Positions 42,138-51,540 are shown, numbered from the stretch's first letter. The stretch: DNA of 64,000 nucleotides from an uncultured Bacteroidales bacterium (GCA_947304185.1 CAMZAM010000001.1:62001-126000); one strand, 5' to 3'. A program made the numbers and translations. The notes: a model not told the origin generated them from the sequence alone.

Positions 42138-43160
42138 TTATTCGTTAATTTTATTAAGAATCCTAGGTATTGCCAGCATCAGGAAGCTGTCGTATTTCAG
42201 ACTGTTAGGATCGATGCGGCGCAGGTCGCGATACGAGCATATATCGATATGTACAAGATCGTGCGGGTTACTCTTCAGTTTCTTGAAATAATCCAGACGT
42301 TTCTGACCAAACAGAATCTCATATTCCAAGCGTTCATTACGATTTATCGGACGATAGCCCATGATGAGTCTCTCAACCACCCATCGTGCATGCTCGCTGA
42401 TTGATAATGCCTCGTTGTTCTGCTCCCAGATCTCGTATCTGCCCTTTTTCCCGCCTTTCATGGCTCGTGCCCTCGACTCAAAGCAATCGGCAGAATAGAT
42501 ACTCGACACACTGTTCTTCACCTTTATAGGATTGCTCTCCCATTGGGCTTTATCAATCAACGGATGTATCTCACCACGAAGGAAATCGTACTCATAAGCC
42601 TCGAGTGCCATGGCATATCGTTTGGTGCAGTGTATGTCTTCGGCCGGCAGATTGTCAATCAAAGCACCCAATTCGTATATCTTCTCCGCTAAAACAGCCT
42701 TACGTGTGTCGATGGTATAGACATCTTCTGGCTTTTTGTTGTTTATAAAGTCGTTGACGTCCTTTTCGGTCATTATGATGCCTTGAAAACCATCAGGAGC
42801 TTCCTTCACGATATTCAATTCTATATCCAGATCACAGCCGGGACGTTTTAGATAATCCACCAGGTTGCAGAGATATTCCTCTTTACGGAGCTCGTCTTCG
42901 ATATTATCATTTTGGCTCACCAAAGTGATGACAGTAGGCTTTTTGCTTATGAAATGGGCATACAACGCCACATGACGGGCCACGGAAAGCATCAGAGGAC
43001 TGTCGCCGTCAATAAGCACATCCTGCTGGTCTCCACTAAGCCTATCGAGGACGTAGACGCGCGCCTTGTACCAGTTTTTTACTGTCTCTTCCGAAAACTT
43101 ATTTCCGTTTCTATCTTTAAGATATTCAAACGGACTCTCTCTAACTATATTCTTATTCAT
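42138..43160 (-). CDS. RyR-domain protein, likely ligand sensor
   Basis: A 340-residue cytoplasmic protein. Near residue 265 it has the RyR-domain signature ISEHARWVVERLIMGYRP, as in ryanodine receptors and a group of bacterial proteins thought to bind nucleotide-like ligands. The N-terminal half has a Rossmann-like pattern (DVLIDGDSPLMLSVARHVAL, then KPTVITLVSQNDN), similar to NAD-binding TrkA-N parts fused to RyR in other proteins. The start ATG at 43160 overlaps the MscS stop (ATGA). A TIR gene, a possible maker of cyclic-ADP-ribose-type signals, is two genes upstream; RyR as the receptor is an attractive guess only. Confidence 0.78.
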   Translation of the reverse strand: MNKNIVRESPFEYLKDRNGNKFSEETVKNWYKARVYVLDRLSGDQQDVLIDGDSPLMLSVARHVALYAHFISKKPTVITLVSQNDNIEDELRKEEYLCNLVDYLKRPGCDLDIELNIVKEAPDGFQGIIMTEKDVNDFINNKKPEDVYTIDTRKAVLAEKIYELGALIDNLPAEDIHCTKRYAMALEAYEYDFLRGEIHPLIDKAQWESNPIKVKNSVSSIYSADCFESRARAMKGGKKGRYEIWEQNNEALSISEHARWVVERLIMGYRPINRNERLEYEILFGQKRLDYFKKLKSNPHDLVHIDICSYRDLRRIDPNSLKYDSFLMLAIPRILNKINE

Positions 43161-44176
43161 ACATTGGCCTCCTCTATCATTTCGTCGAAGCTCATCGGGA
43201 GCTGATAAAGACGTAAACCAAACCATCCGATAGACTGCATCACATACTCGACAAGCAGCGACTGATGCCAATCGAAGTCATCAAGATTATTGGTGATGAT
43301 GAAAACATAAAGATGCAGCTGTATACCTTCTTTCTGCTGGTCAAGCCATTGAACGAGCAAACGTGGCATTTGCGAGACGTCGGGTTGATTCATCAGATAA
43401 TGATGCAAATACAGACGATACAGACGGGCATTCAGGGCGCCTTCTTTTATCTCATCTTCAGGCAGATACTCAAGGATGTTATGCTGTTTGTTGAATTCTT
43501 CCGACTTAAGCATCTCCGCCTCTTCCTTCGACAGGGTGTGAACGCTCTCAGTGTCGACTAAAAACGTCTTATCGATACGCCAGCCGTATGTTTTTCCTTC
43601 AGCCATATACTGAACATTGACGAAATGGTCGGCATGCAGCGTGCTTATCGGAATATTCGACGTTGTAGTGTCCCAGTTGTAGATGGTCACCGTGGTAAGG
43701 GTCACTCTTCTAACCTCGCCATCAACGTTATATTTAGGCACTCGCACCCAGTCGCCGATGTTTAGCAGATGATGCGCGCGAAGATGGATAAACGTCACGA
43801 CACCTTTAATCTTATCTTGGAAAACCACCGTCATAAGACCGCCTATGACACCGAAGACTATGGTGCTGCTACTGCTTTTATGTATCTGGAAAATCCATAC
43901 AACACCTGCAATCCAAATACCAATGGAACATAAGATTAGTATCTGACACCAGGTTATGCCGCCTTCTTGTTTGCGCAAACTGAATATGTTGGTCAAGTCG
44001 CCGCAAACACCCCACACGAGGCCTACAAACATCGTCAACGTCAACAGGCTGAGCCAAGGCGATATGCTGTAATTGTTAAAAGAGCGCCAAGCTATCACGG
44101 CCAACAATGCGATCAGCAGCATTGCAACCACCAACCAGTATCCGTGTATCAGCCATTTTTTCCCTATTCTTTTCAT
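43157..44176 (-). CDS. MscS-family mechanosensitive channel (YbdG-like)
   Basis: A 339-residue protein with four hydrophobic segments, then the MscS pore and beta domain: FGVIGGLMTVVFQDKIKGV is the pore-lining helix and NIGDWVRVPKYNVDGEVRRV the conserved beta-domain start, followed by TVTIYNWDTTTSNIPISTL as in the YbdG/MscM branch. The C-terminal 130 residues are longer than in MscS. The start is ATG 44176, since the longer frame opens with TTG inside the promoter. It forms a tension- or ligand-gated pore in the inner membrane. Coupled to the RyR gene. Confidence 0.85.
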   Translation of the reverse strand: MKRIGKKWLIHGYWLVVAMLLIALLAVIAWRSFNNYSISPWLSLLTLTMFVGLVWGVCGDLTNIFSLRKQEGGITWCQILILCSIGIWIAGVVWIFQIHKSSSSTIVFGVIGGLMTVVFQDKIKGVVTFIHLRAHHLLNIGDWVRVPKYNVDGEVRRVTLTTVTIYNWDTTTSNIPISTLHADHFVNVQYMAEGKTYGWRIDKTFLVDTESVHTLSKEEAEMLKSEEFNKQHNILEYLPEDEIKEGALNARLYRLYLHHYLMNQPDVSQMPRLLVQWLDQQKEGIQLHLYVFIITNNLDDFDWHQSLLVEYVMQSIGWFGLRLYQLPMSFDEMIEEANV

Positions 44177-44200
44177 TATAATTCTTAATTTTTCAAGACG

Positions 44201-44208
44201 CAAAGATA
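44201..44208 (-). promoter_or_regulatory. Internal promoter box before the MscS-RyR pair
   Basis: TATCTTTG on the minus strand, 24 bases before ATG 44176, overlapping the gap after the TIR gene. Fits TAnnTTTG and implies that MscS-RyR can be expressed alone. Confidence 0.55.
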
Positions 44209-44212
44209 GTTA

Positions 44213-45343
44213 TTATTTCGTCATGATGATATCGTTTTCGCCGCAAGGCATAAAAATTATATCATTGAACAGTTCTATCGAAGTGATTATCTTATATGAT
44301 TTATCCTGATTTTCAAGCGGAATCGACAACGTCACATTGCCGTTTTCATCGGAAACACTGTTGAATCCGTTGATTTCTATCATGGTGTTTACCACGCCTG
44401 TCTCTTTGTCGGGATCGTAAAGCAGGAAATGCACGTCGCCATACACCGTTGGGTCGCGGCGCACATCCAAAACGATGTTGTTTGTTAGCGTCATCACGGT
44501 GTCAAGATCAATAAAATCTTTACATCTGAAACTCACTTTTACCGGTTTGTTCAAAAAACGGCGCGGAATATTGGTAAACACTATATTTGACTCCATCGTG
44601 CTGATGGTGTCGCTCTTCGTCTCGTTGTCGAGTGTTATCGTGACGGCGGCTTTATGTAGCGGCGGCAAGTTTTCGTTGTGCACCGACGCCTCATTCAGAC
44701 GAGCCACAGCATCGAAAGGCTGGTTGTAGTGCCATACACCTATCAATGCCGCAATCACCGCGATGCCCACCAACGTCAGCGTTATGATTTTGTTAGCAAG
44801 CTGGCGTTTATGCCTCTGCCAGATGGCATCGAACTCCACGCCAAGAAGCTTGGAGATGAGTTGCACAAAAGCACGCTCCTTGTTAAGCCAGGCTGAGCGA
44901 TAGACCTTCTCATGGATGTTCGCCGCAAGAATCTCAGGAAGTCCGAGCTTCTCGACTATTGGGTTGAAACACTCTGTCGCCGGGTCGCCACTGTGCGGAG
45001 AGCCTTCGACGATGAAAAAATGAATGTTATCGGTGCGCCCTAGGCTGTGGAAGTATTCTATCTCCCTGCCGACCCATTGCGATTTGGCGGAGTTGGGCGA
45101 ACATATCACTATCAGATGCTGCGACGCCTTCAGTCGTTCCTGCAGCTCGGCCGACAGCCCACCAGGCTGTATGTCGGTAGGTGCGAAAAACACCGGACTG
45201 ATAGGCTTACGCTTCCAGCCGCGCTCACTGCACAGAGTTGCCGGCATGCGATAGTGCTCCAGCTTCTTCTGTACCTTCTTGCCCCACTCGGTATCTTTCG
45301 AATTATACGAGATGAAAGCAAAATATTTGAATTGCGAATCCAT
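44213..45343 (-). CDS. Membrane TIR-domain protein with periplasmic beta domain
   Basis: A 376-residue protein. Residues 1-165 are a TIR domain: YFAFISYNSKDTEWGKKV begins it, and SPNSAKSQWVGREIEYF holds E94 at the place of the NAD-cleaving glutamate. A transmembrane helix follows at about 186-206. The last 170 residues should be periplasmic and show two regulatory-like beta units (TITLDNETKSDTI; VHFLLYDPDKETGV). The TIR part would thus face the cytoplasm. Bacterial TIR domains can hydrolyse or cyclise NAD. The upstream gene stops two bases before it. Linking an outside-facing sensor to an inside TIR enzyme is inferred. Confidence 0.85.
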   Translation of the reverse strand: MDSQFKYFAFISYNSKDTEWGKKVQKKLEHYRMPATLCSERGWKRKPISPVFFAPTDIQPGGLSAELQERLKASQHLIVICSPNSAKSQWVGREIEYFHSLGRTDNIHFFIVEGSPHSGDPATECFNPIVEKLGLPEILAANIHEKVYRSAWLNKERAFVQLISKLLGVEFDAIWQRHKRQLANKIITLTLVGIAVIAALIGVWHYNQPFDAVARLNEASVHNENLPPLHKAAVTITLDNETKSDTISTMESNIVFTNIPRRFLNKPVKVSFRCKDFIDLDTVMTLTNNIVLDVRRDPTVYGDVHFLLYDPDKETGVVNTMIEINGFNSVSDENGNVTLSIPLENQDKSYKIITSIELFNDIIFMPCGENDIIMTK

Positions 45344-45345
45344 AA

Positions 45346-47145
45346 TTATTTATTGTCTTCTTCAGCCATCTTGGCTTCGATTTTGTCAATCATATTCTTA
45401 GTGCGGGCGAGGGTTGGGTTGTTTTCACCGAAGATTGCCGTGTCGATCTCCTTACATCTTAGCATATCTTCCAAAGCCTCCCGATAATAACCCTGATTAT
45501 ATTTTGCCACTGCCACACCATACAAAGCCAAAGATGTGTAAGGGTGTATCTCACCCACAACAGTTTCAAAAATTGTAAGAGACTGGGTTAAAAACTTCAT
45601 CGCCTCATCATAATTATTTTGATTTGCGTAGACACTTCCTATGTTATAATAAATCAAGCCCAAAGTGGGGTGAGTCTTGCCAAGTGTCGACTCACATGCT
45701 TTACGTGCAATCTCATAATAATCCATTGCCTTGTCGACATCTTTCATCTTATCGTATACTATGCCCATTTGGAAATAGATATAGCCTGCGTCTGCAGAGT
45801 CTTGCCCGAAAATAGGCTCTTTTATCTTCAGCGCCTTGTCGAAACAATCCAATGCCTCGTCAAAATCATTCAATCGGGAATATAAAACGCCTAAATTGAT
45901 GTAACATGCCGCCACATCGATGTGATTATCACCATAACAAGCCTTGCTGATGGTAAGACCTTTTTTGAAATATTCCATAGCTTTGTCTTCATCTCCATAG
46001 CTGAAATATATGGAACCTATGTTACTATAGCACTCGGCGACACCCGGATTGTTTTCTCCGAATATGGATTTCCTGATTTCAAATGATTTTGTCAAATATT
46101 CCATAGCCGCTTCATAGTCTCCCTCGTAGTAATAAATAATTCCGATTGAAGAATAAAAAGCTGCCGTCGTTTCGTCTTCCTCACCATATTGAATCCTTGC
46201 CTGCCGCAGTCCCAACTGGTAGTAATCAAGAGCTTTGCCGTAATCGGCGATATAGCTTTCAAGGAAAAGACCGGCATCGCCCTGCCACGCAACGTTTGTA
46301 GTATCCAAACTCGCCCTCAATTCAAGATAATAGGCGGCCGTGTCGTTCATGTGCTGAGCCAAGAAAGTCTCGTGATAACTATAGCAACGTTTGGCGAGCT
46401 CATCGATATTGGCTGCGTGAACTGCCTCTGCCTTTTTCAACTTCTTTTTCTGTTCCTGGATAGCCTTGCCTTTTTGCATCTCCTCTTCGATCTGCTGCGT
46501 CACATCACCCTTGGTGTTCAACAACGAATCGGCCTTCGTCAGCTCGCCGTTTTCTATACAATATGACACTTGGCGGTAAAACTCATCCAGCTGATCATAG
46601 TCCAACTCAGAGTAGCGTTTTGCCATATCGGAGATAAGCTGTTCGTTGCTTTCCTGGTCCTGATATAGTTTCTGCAATGCCTGACGGTATTCCTCATCCG
46701 ATATTTTCTGCTGCTCTTTTAAAGCCTCTATCTCGTCTTCACGTTCCTGCAGCTGTTTTTGAAGGTTACGACGAATCTTACGCTCCGCGTTCAGCTTGTC
46801 TTGCAGCTGTTGCTCAGGCGTCTCCATAACAAAGTATATCGGGTTACCTGACAGCTTATAGACCCTCGAGCAGGCGTCGGCATCAATAAGTTGATAGCCT
46901 TTTTTATTCACCGAATCGAAGCTGAACTGGTCGTCACGCATAGGGAACGAGAACTCGCCGTTGTCTTTATTGACAAGCACCGGCGTGCGGCCCTTCACCG
47001 CCACCGTGGCACCTTTAAGGCCTTCGCCAGGCACCAGCTGTCCGTTCACCATGCGGCCCTTCGTCTTCACATAGCCCTTCTGGGTTTGGGCGAAAACCTG
47101 TATCGCAAATAGCAAACTTAATACTAATAATATGTGTTTCTTCAT
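45346..47145 (-). CDS. Secreted TPR protein, paralogue 1
   Basis: A 599-residue protein with a signal peptide ending AQTQ, a carboxypeptidase-regulatory-like beta domain (about 22-100; GLKGATVAVKGR, NGEFSFPMRDDQ), a charged coiled coil (about 110-250), and then about seven 42-residue TPR units of the kinesin-light-chain type (e.g. CYSNIGSIYFSYGDEDKAME). It is probably periplasmic and binds partner proteins. The first 250 residues are nearly the same as those of its upstream neighbour, which marks a tandem duplication. Co-transcription with the TIR gene (two-base gap) suggests that it is the outside sensor or regulator for the TIR protein. Confidence 0.85.
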   Translation of the reverse strand: MKKHILLVLSLLFAIQVFAQTQKGYVKTKGRMVNGQLVPGEGLKGATVAVKGRTPVLVNKDNGEFSFPMRDDQFSFDSVNKKGYQLIDADACSRVYKLSGNPIYFVMETPEQQLQDKLNAERKIRRNLQKQLQEREDEIEALKEQQKISDEEYRQALQKLYQDQESNEQLISDMAKRYSELDYDQLDEFYRQVSYCIENGELTKADSLLNTKGDVTQQIEEEMQKGKAIQEQKKKLKKAEAVHAANIDELAKRCYSYHETFLAQHMNDTAAYYLELRASLDTTNVAWQGDAGLFLESYIADYGKALDYYQLGLRQARIQYGEEDETTAAFYSSIGIIYYYEGDYEAAMEYLTKSFEIRKSIFGENNPGVAECYSNIGSIYFSYGDEDKAMEYFKKGLTISKACYGDNHIDVAACYINLGVLYSRLNDFDEALDCFDKALKIKEPIFGQDSADAGYIYFQMGIVYDKMKDVDKAMDYYEIARKACESTLGKTHPTLGLIYYNIGSVYANQNNYDEAMKFLTQSLTIFETVVGEIHPYTSLALYGVAVAKYNQGYYREALEDMLRCKEIDTAIFGENNPTLARTKNMIDKIEAKMAEEDNK

Positions 47146-47166
47146 GTTAGTTAAGATTTAAACACT

Positions 47167-49227
47167 TTATTTTCGACTTGAATCTTTAACTTTTTCTTTG
47201 AGAATTACTATCCATTCTTTCAGCTTCTGCGTCGTGCTGAAGTCTTCACCATTTGTTTCACGATAGATATCATACGCCTTTTGATAGTTCTCAAGCGTTT
47301 TCTCATAGTCTTTCATGATATTATAAGTGTTACCAATTGCCACATAAGTCTCCCCCACAAATACACTTGTATCTCCCATAAGCAATTTCCTGATATTCAA
47401 AGCTTTTTCGCACAACTCCAGTGCTTTTGCATAATCACCTTTATCACGATATACATAAGCCATGTTCACTAAATCACTGGCATAATCGGGATGTTTCTCT
47501 CCAAAATTTACATAAGTGACGTGGAGCGCTTTCTGGAAATATTCCAGAGCCTTGTCGTAATCACCTTTATTTCTGTAAATCCTGCCTATATTGCCGTAGT
47601 CCATGGCCAGGTCGAAATAATTTTCATCAAATAAATATTCATTGATAGCCAAAGCCTTAAACCTATACTCCAAAGCTTTGTCATATTCTTTTTTCCAATT
47701 ATAAATATTTCCGATATTACCGTAACTTATGGCCACGTCGCTATGCATCTCGCCGAACACCGATCTTCTGATATCGAGAGCTTTCTGATAACATTCCATG
47801 GCTTTGTCAATGTCAAAACCACTGTAATAGTCATACAAATAAAGATTGCCAATATTACTGAGTGCCAACGACACGTCAGGATGGTTCTCGCCGTAATTAT
47901 ATGTCCAGATCTTCAGCGCCTTCTGCAGAGCATCCATGGCTTTGTCGAAATCAGCCATGTAGGTGTAAACAAAACCGAGATTGTTGTACGTCGTTCCAAG
48001 ATTCACATCATTCTCATTCAGCATCTTAAGCTGCATATCAAGTACTTTCTCGTAGTTTTCTACAGCTTTGTCATAATCACCGAAATAATAGTACATTGCC
48101 CCGAGATTGCTATAACTGTCGCATATCTTCAAAGTATTTGTGCACAGACCTTTTTCAACCATATCTATCGACTTGTTGACATATTCCCTCATCTTCTCAA
48201 AATTGCCATATTCCATATACAGTGATTCGATATTTGTATAGCAATTCAGCAATTCATCGTAATTATTGTCCATTTTCTCAACCTGACGCAATGCTGTGTT
48301 GTAATAACCCATCGACTTGTCGAAATCCATCACGAAATCACAGTAAAACTCACCCGCTTCATTTTGCCAGGCAATGTTCGTGGTGTCAAGACTTGCTCTC
48401 AACTCGATATAATATCCGGCTGTATCGTTGAGATGCTGTGCCAGGAATGTCTCGTAATAGCTGTAACAACGCTTTGCGAGTTCGTCGATATTGGCGGCAT
48501 GGACAGCCTCAGCTTTTTTCAGTTTACGTCTTTGTTCCTGAATGGCCTTACCTTTCTGAATCTCTTCCTCGACCTGCTCTACCACGTTACCTTTGGTGTT
48601 AAGTAATGAATCGGCTTTCGTGAGCTCGCCGTTTTCGATAAACATCGATACCTTACGGTAAAACTCGTCAAGCTGGTCATAGTCGAGTTCCGAATAACGT
48701 TTTGCCATGTCGGAGATAAGCTGTTCGTTGTTCTCCTGATCCGCATAAAGGTTCTGCAAGGCAGCGCGATATTCCTCTATAGAGATTTTATTCTGTTCTT
48801 TCAACTCTTCAATCTCATCTTCTTTATCTTGCAACTGTCTCTGAAGGTTACGACGAATCTTACGCTCAGCTGTCAATCTGTCTTGAAGCTGCTGTTCAGG
48901 CGTCTCCATCACAAAATAGATAGGGTTGCCCGACGGTTTGTAAACCCTGGTACAGGCGTCCGCATCAATAAGTTGGTAGCCTTTTTTCTTCACCGAATCG
49001 AAGCTGAACTGGTCGTCACGCATCGGGAATGAGAACTCGCCATCGTCTTTGTTTACGAGCACTGGCGTGCGGCCCTTCACCGCCACCGTGGCACCTTTAA
49101 GACCTTCGCCCGGCACCAGCTGTCCGTTGACCATACGGCCTTTGGTCTTCACATAGCCCTTCTGGGTTTGGGCGAAAACCTGTGTCGCAAATAACAATAC
49201 AGATGCTAAAATCAGAATCTTTTTCAT
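47167..49227 (-). CDS. Secreted TPR protein, paralogue 2
   Basis: A 686-residue paralogue of the next gene with the same signal peptide type, beta domain and coiled coil, but a longer array of about nine TPR units, several with the KLC-like YNNLGFVYTYMADFDKAM pattern. It is the first gene after the promoter at 49247-49254. The N-terminal halves of the two paralogues match almost residue by residue, while the TPR parts have diverged in number and sequence. This is the pattern expected if the front is constrained by a shared partner and the repeats recognise different ligands. Confidence 0.85.
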   Translation of the reverse strand: MKKILILASVLLFATQVFAQTQKGYVKTKGRMVNGQLVPGEGLKGATVAVKGRTPVLVNKDDGEFSFPMRDDQFSFDSVKKKGYQLIDADACTRVYKPSGNPIYFVMETPEQQLQDRLTAERKIRRNLQRQLQDKEDEIEELKEQNKISIEEYRAALQNLYADQENNEQLISDMAKRYSELDYDQLDEFYRKVSMFIENGELTKADSLLNTKGNVVEQVEEEIQKGKAIQEQRRKLKKAEAVHAANIDELAKRCYSYYETFLAQHLNDTAGYYIELRASLDTTNIAWQNEAGEFYCDFVMDFDKSMGYYNTALRQVEKMDNNYDELLNCYTNIESLYMEYGNFEKMREYVNKSIDMVEKGLCTNTLKICDSYSNLGAMYYYFGDYDKAVENYEKVLDMQLKMLNENDVNLGTTYNNLGFVYTYMADFDKAMDALQKALKIWTYNYGENHPDVSLALSNIGNLYLYDYYSGFDIDKAMECYQKALDIRRSVFGEMHSDVAISYGNIGNIYNWKKEYDKALEYRFKALAINEYLFDENYFDLAMDYGNIGRIYRNKGDYDKALEYFQKALHVTYVNFGEKHPDYASDLVNMAYVYRDKGDYAKALELCEKALNIRKLLMGDTSVFVGETYVAIGNTYNIMKDYEKTLENYQKAYDIYRETNGEDFSTTQKLKEWIVILKEKVKDSSRK

Positions 49228-49246
49228 AGTTTATTATTTTATCCGA

Positions 49247-49254
49247 CAAAGGTA
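49247..49254 (-). promoter_or_regulatory. Promoter box of the TPR-TIR operon
   Basis: TACCTTTG on the minus strand, 20 bases before ATG 49227, with a TTTG about 20 bases further up; fits the Bacteroidota pattern. Confidence 0.6.
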
Positions 49255-49287
49255 GGTTTTATATTTCAAAAAAACAAATAAAAAAAA

Positions 49288-49349
49288 TAGGGGCGAATGA
49301 TGATTCGCCCCTACATGTGTGTTTCGTACAGACGATGTGTACATCGTCT
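49288..49349. repeat. Two adjacent perfect hairpins after the EF-G gene
   Basis: First: 49288-49313, arms TAGGGGCGAAT/ATTCGCCCCTA with loop GATG. Second: 49330-49349, arms AGACGATGT/ACATCGTCT with loop GT. They lie between the EF-G stop and the TPR promoter. The first resembles the GGGGCGAAT palindromes scattered in many genomes; it may be a terminator or a mobile repeat. Confidence 0.7.
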
Positions 49350-49358
49350 CTACCTGAA

Positions 49359-51494
49359 TTAATCCTCGTCCTTCTTCGACTCCTCGTAAGCCTTCAACAG
49401 CTTGGTCTGGACATCGGCTGGAACCTGAGCGTACTCAGCATATTCCATTGTGAATGAGCCACGACCTGAGGTGAGTGAGCTGAGTGATGTCGAATAACGG
49501 TCCATCTCTGCGAGCGGCACTCTTGCGCGGATGATCTGGTAGTTACGGTCTGAATCCATTCCCATGATGATGGCGCGACGACCCTGAAGGTCAGTGTTCA
49601 CTGCACCCATCATGTCTTCAGGCATGCGGACTGTGAGGTCATAGATAGGCTCCATGATCTTCGGGCCAGCGGCCTTAAATGCGATGGAGAATGCCATACG
49701 ACCAGCGATCTTAAATGCCATTTCGTTTGAATCGACCGGGTGCATCTTACCATCATACACGTAGACGATAATGTCGCGGGCGTATGAACCTGTAAGAGGA
49801 CCTTCCTCCAAACGCTCGTTGATACCCTTCAAGATAGCCGGCATGAAACGTGCGTCGATAGCACCACCGACGATACAGTTCTTAAAGATGAGCTTACCGC
49901 CCCATGGGAGGTCGTATTCCTGAGTGTCACGGACCTGGAGGTCTGTAGGATCGGTGTAGCCTTCATAGTAAGGAGCCAAGCGCATGTGCACTTCACCGAA
50001 CTGACCTGAACCACCTGACTGTTTCTTATGACGATAGTCGCCGTTAGCTGACTTAGTGATGGTCTCACGATATGGAATCTTAGGTGATGCGAACTCAACA
50101 GCGATCTTATGGACGTTGTCAAGGTACCACTTAATGGTGTTGAGGTGATACTCACCCTGGCACTGCAGGATGTTCTGTCTCAACTCACGTGACATACCTG
50201 TGATGACTGTCGGGTCGGTCTTGTGCATATCGTTGAGGATACCGCCGAGTTTCTCATCTTCCTGTGAGTTCACAGCCTTGATGGCGATTGAGAAGATAGG
50301 TGTCGGGAACTTGATAGCCGGGAATGCAGCTTCAGCGACCTTAGCGTCGACGAGGCTGTCGCTCACGCGGACATCTTTCAACTTGATTGTTGAAATGATA
50401 TCACCAGCGCAGGCTTTCTCGACTCTCTCACGGTTCTTACCGTTTGAAACGAGGATCTGTGAGATACGCTCTTTGTTACCTGTACGTGGGTTGACGAGGT
50501 CCATAGCCTCTGTCACTGTGCCACCATAGATACGTGCCATAGCGACGTCACCGACGTTCTGCTCATTCGAGATTTTGAAGAAGAACATTGCTGTCGGATC
50601 GCTCACGCTGTTGTGGAACTCTGTTCCGTTCTCAGCCTTGATAGGAGCAACGTGTGCCGGTGATGGGCAAGCGTTGACGATGAACTCGAGAAGACGTGTC
50701 ACGCCAGCACCGCTCTTTGCTGCGCCGCAGATGACAGGGAAAATCTCGCGTTTTGCGATACCCATACGGATACCGGCTTCCATGTCCTCTTCTGAGAGTG
50801 TGCCTTCGTCGAAGAACTTCTCCATCAGAGCGTCGTCACCTTCAGCGGCGTGCTCAATGAGGTCATTGTGGAGCTCTTCAGCCTTGTCAGCAAGGTTAGC
50901 AGGGATGTCCTGAACCTCAGGAGCGCCGTTGCCGTTCTTGAAGACGAGCATCTTCTTCATGATGAGGTCGATGACAGCGTTGAAGCCCTCACCAGTGTTC
51001 ACTGGGAACTGGATAGGAGTGACCTTATCGCCGAAGTATTCCTTCAACTGATGGATGGTGTCATCGAAGTTGGCGTTGTTGTGGTCGAGCTGGTTCATGA
51101 AGAACACCACCGGTTTGTTTGTGTTAGCGGCGTGTTTCCATGCGTTCTCAGTTGTAGCCTCAACACCCGACTGTGCGTTGACGGTGAACACTGCTGTGTC
51201 GGCAGCGGTCAGACAAGCGACGATATCGCCAGAGAAATCGCTAAAGCCAGGAGTATCCAAGATGTTGATTTTCTTGTCGTTAAAGATTGTGTAGCACAAG
51301 CTGGCGTTAACAGAGATACCGCGCTCCATTTCGATAGGACGGTAGTCTGACACTGTGTTCTTACTTGTAGTGTCGCCTTTTCTGTTGATGAGCTTGCCTT
51401 CGAAAATCATGTTTTCGGCAAGCGTGGTCTTTCCGGATTTAGCAGCTCCAATGAGAGCGATGTTCCGAATGTCGTCTGTCTGAAATACCTTCAT
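49359..51494 (-). CDS. EF-G paralogue without the catalytic histidine (EF-G2-like)
   Basis: A 711-residue translation factor with all five EF-G domains. Unusual G-domain: the P-loop is GAAKSGKTT (16-24) rather than HVDAGKTT, the switch-II motif is DTPGFSDF (80-87) with Phe in place of the catalytic His, and the base-recognition motif is NQLD (134-137), not NKxD. Bacteroides thetaiotaomicron has an EF-G paralogue, EF-G2, reported to act without GTP hydrolysis and to matter in gut colonisation. The changes here fit that type. A TACTTTTG promoter box is at 51541-51548. Housekeeping fusA is probably elsewhere. Confidence 0.88.
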   Translation of the reverse strand: MKVFQTDDIRNIALIGAAKSGKTTLAENMIFEGKLINRKGDTTSKNTVSDYRPIEMERGISVNASLCYTIFNDKKINILDTPGFSDFSGDIVACLTAADTAVFTVNAQSGVEATTENAWKHAANTNKPVVFFMNQLDHNNANFDDTIHQLKEYFGDKVTPIQFPVNTGEGFNAVIDLIMKKMLVFKNGNGAPEVQDIPANLADKAEELHNDLIEHAAEGDDALMEKFFDEGTLSEEDMEAGIRMGIAKREIFPVICGAAKSGAGVTRLLEFIVNACPSPAHVAPIKAENGTEFHNSVSDPTAMFFFKISNEQNVGDVAMARIYGGTVTEAMDLVNPRTGNKERISQILVSNGKNRERVEKACAGDIISTIKLKDVRVSDSLVDAKVAEAAFPAIKFPTPIFSIAIKAVNSQEDEKLGGILNDMHKTDPTVITGMSRELRQNILQCQGEYHLNTIKWYLDNVHKIAVEFASPKIPYRETITKSANGDYRHKKQSGGSGQFGEVHMRLAPYYEGYTDPTDLQVRDTQEYDLPWGGKLIFKNCIVGGAIDARFMPAILKGINERLEEGPLTGSYARDIIVYVYDGKMHPVDSNEMAFKIAGRMAFSIAFKAAGPKIMEPIYDLTVRMPEDMMGAVNTDLQGRRAIIMGMDSDRNYQIIRARVPLAEMDRYSTSLSSLTSGRGSFTMEYAEYAQVPADVQTKLLKAYEESKKDED

Positions 51495-51540
51495 TTTTCT
51501 TAAATTCTATATTTATTAATACTTTTTTTCAATTTGGGTG

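Noticed and set aside
45624..48606. Plus-strand open frames across the TPR genes
   Set aside because: They mirror the repeat periodicity of the minus-strand TPR genes and have no ribosome site, promoter or family resemblance.
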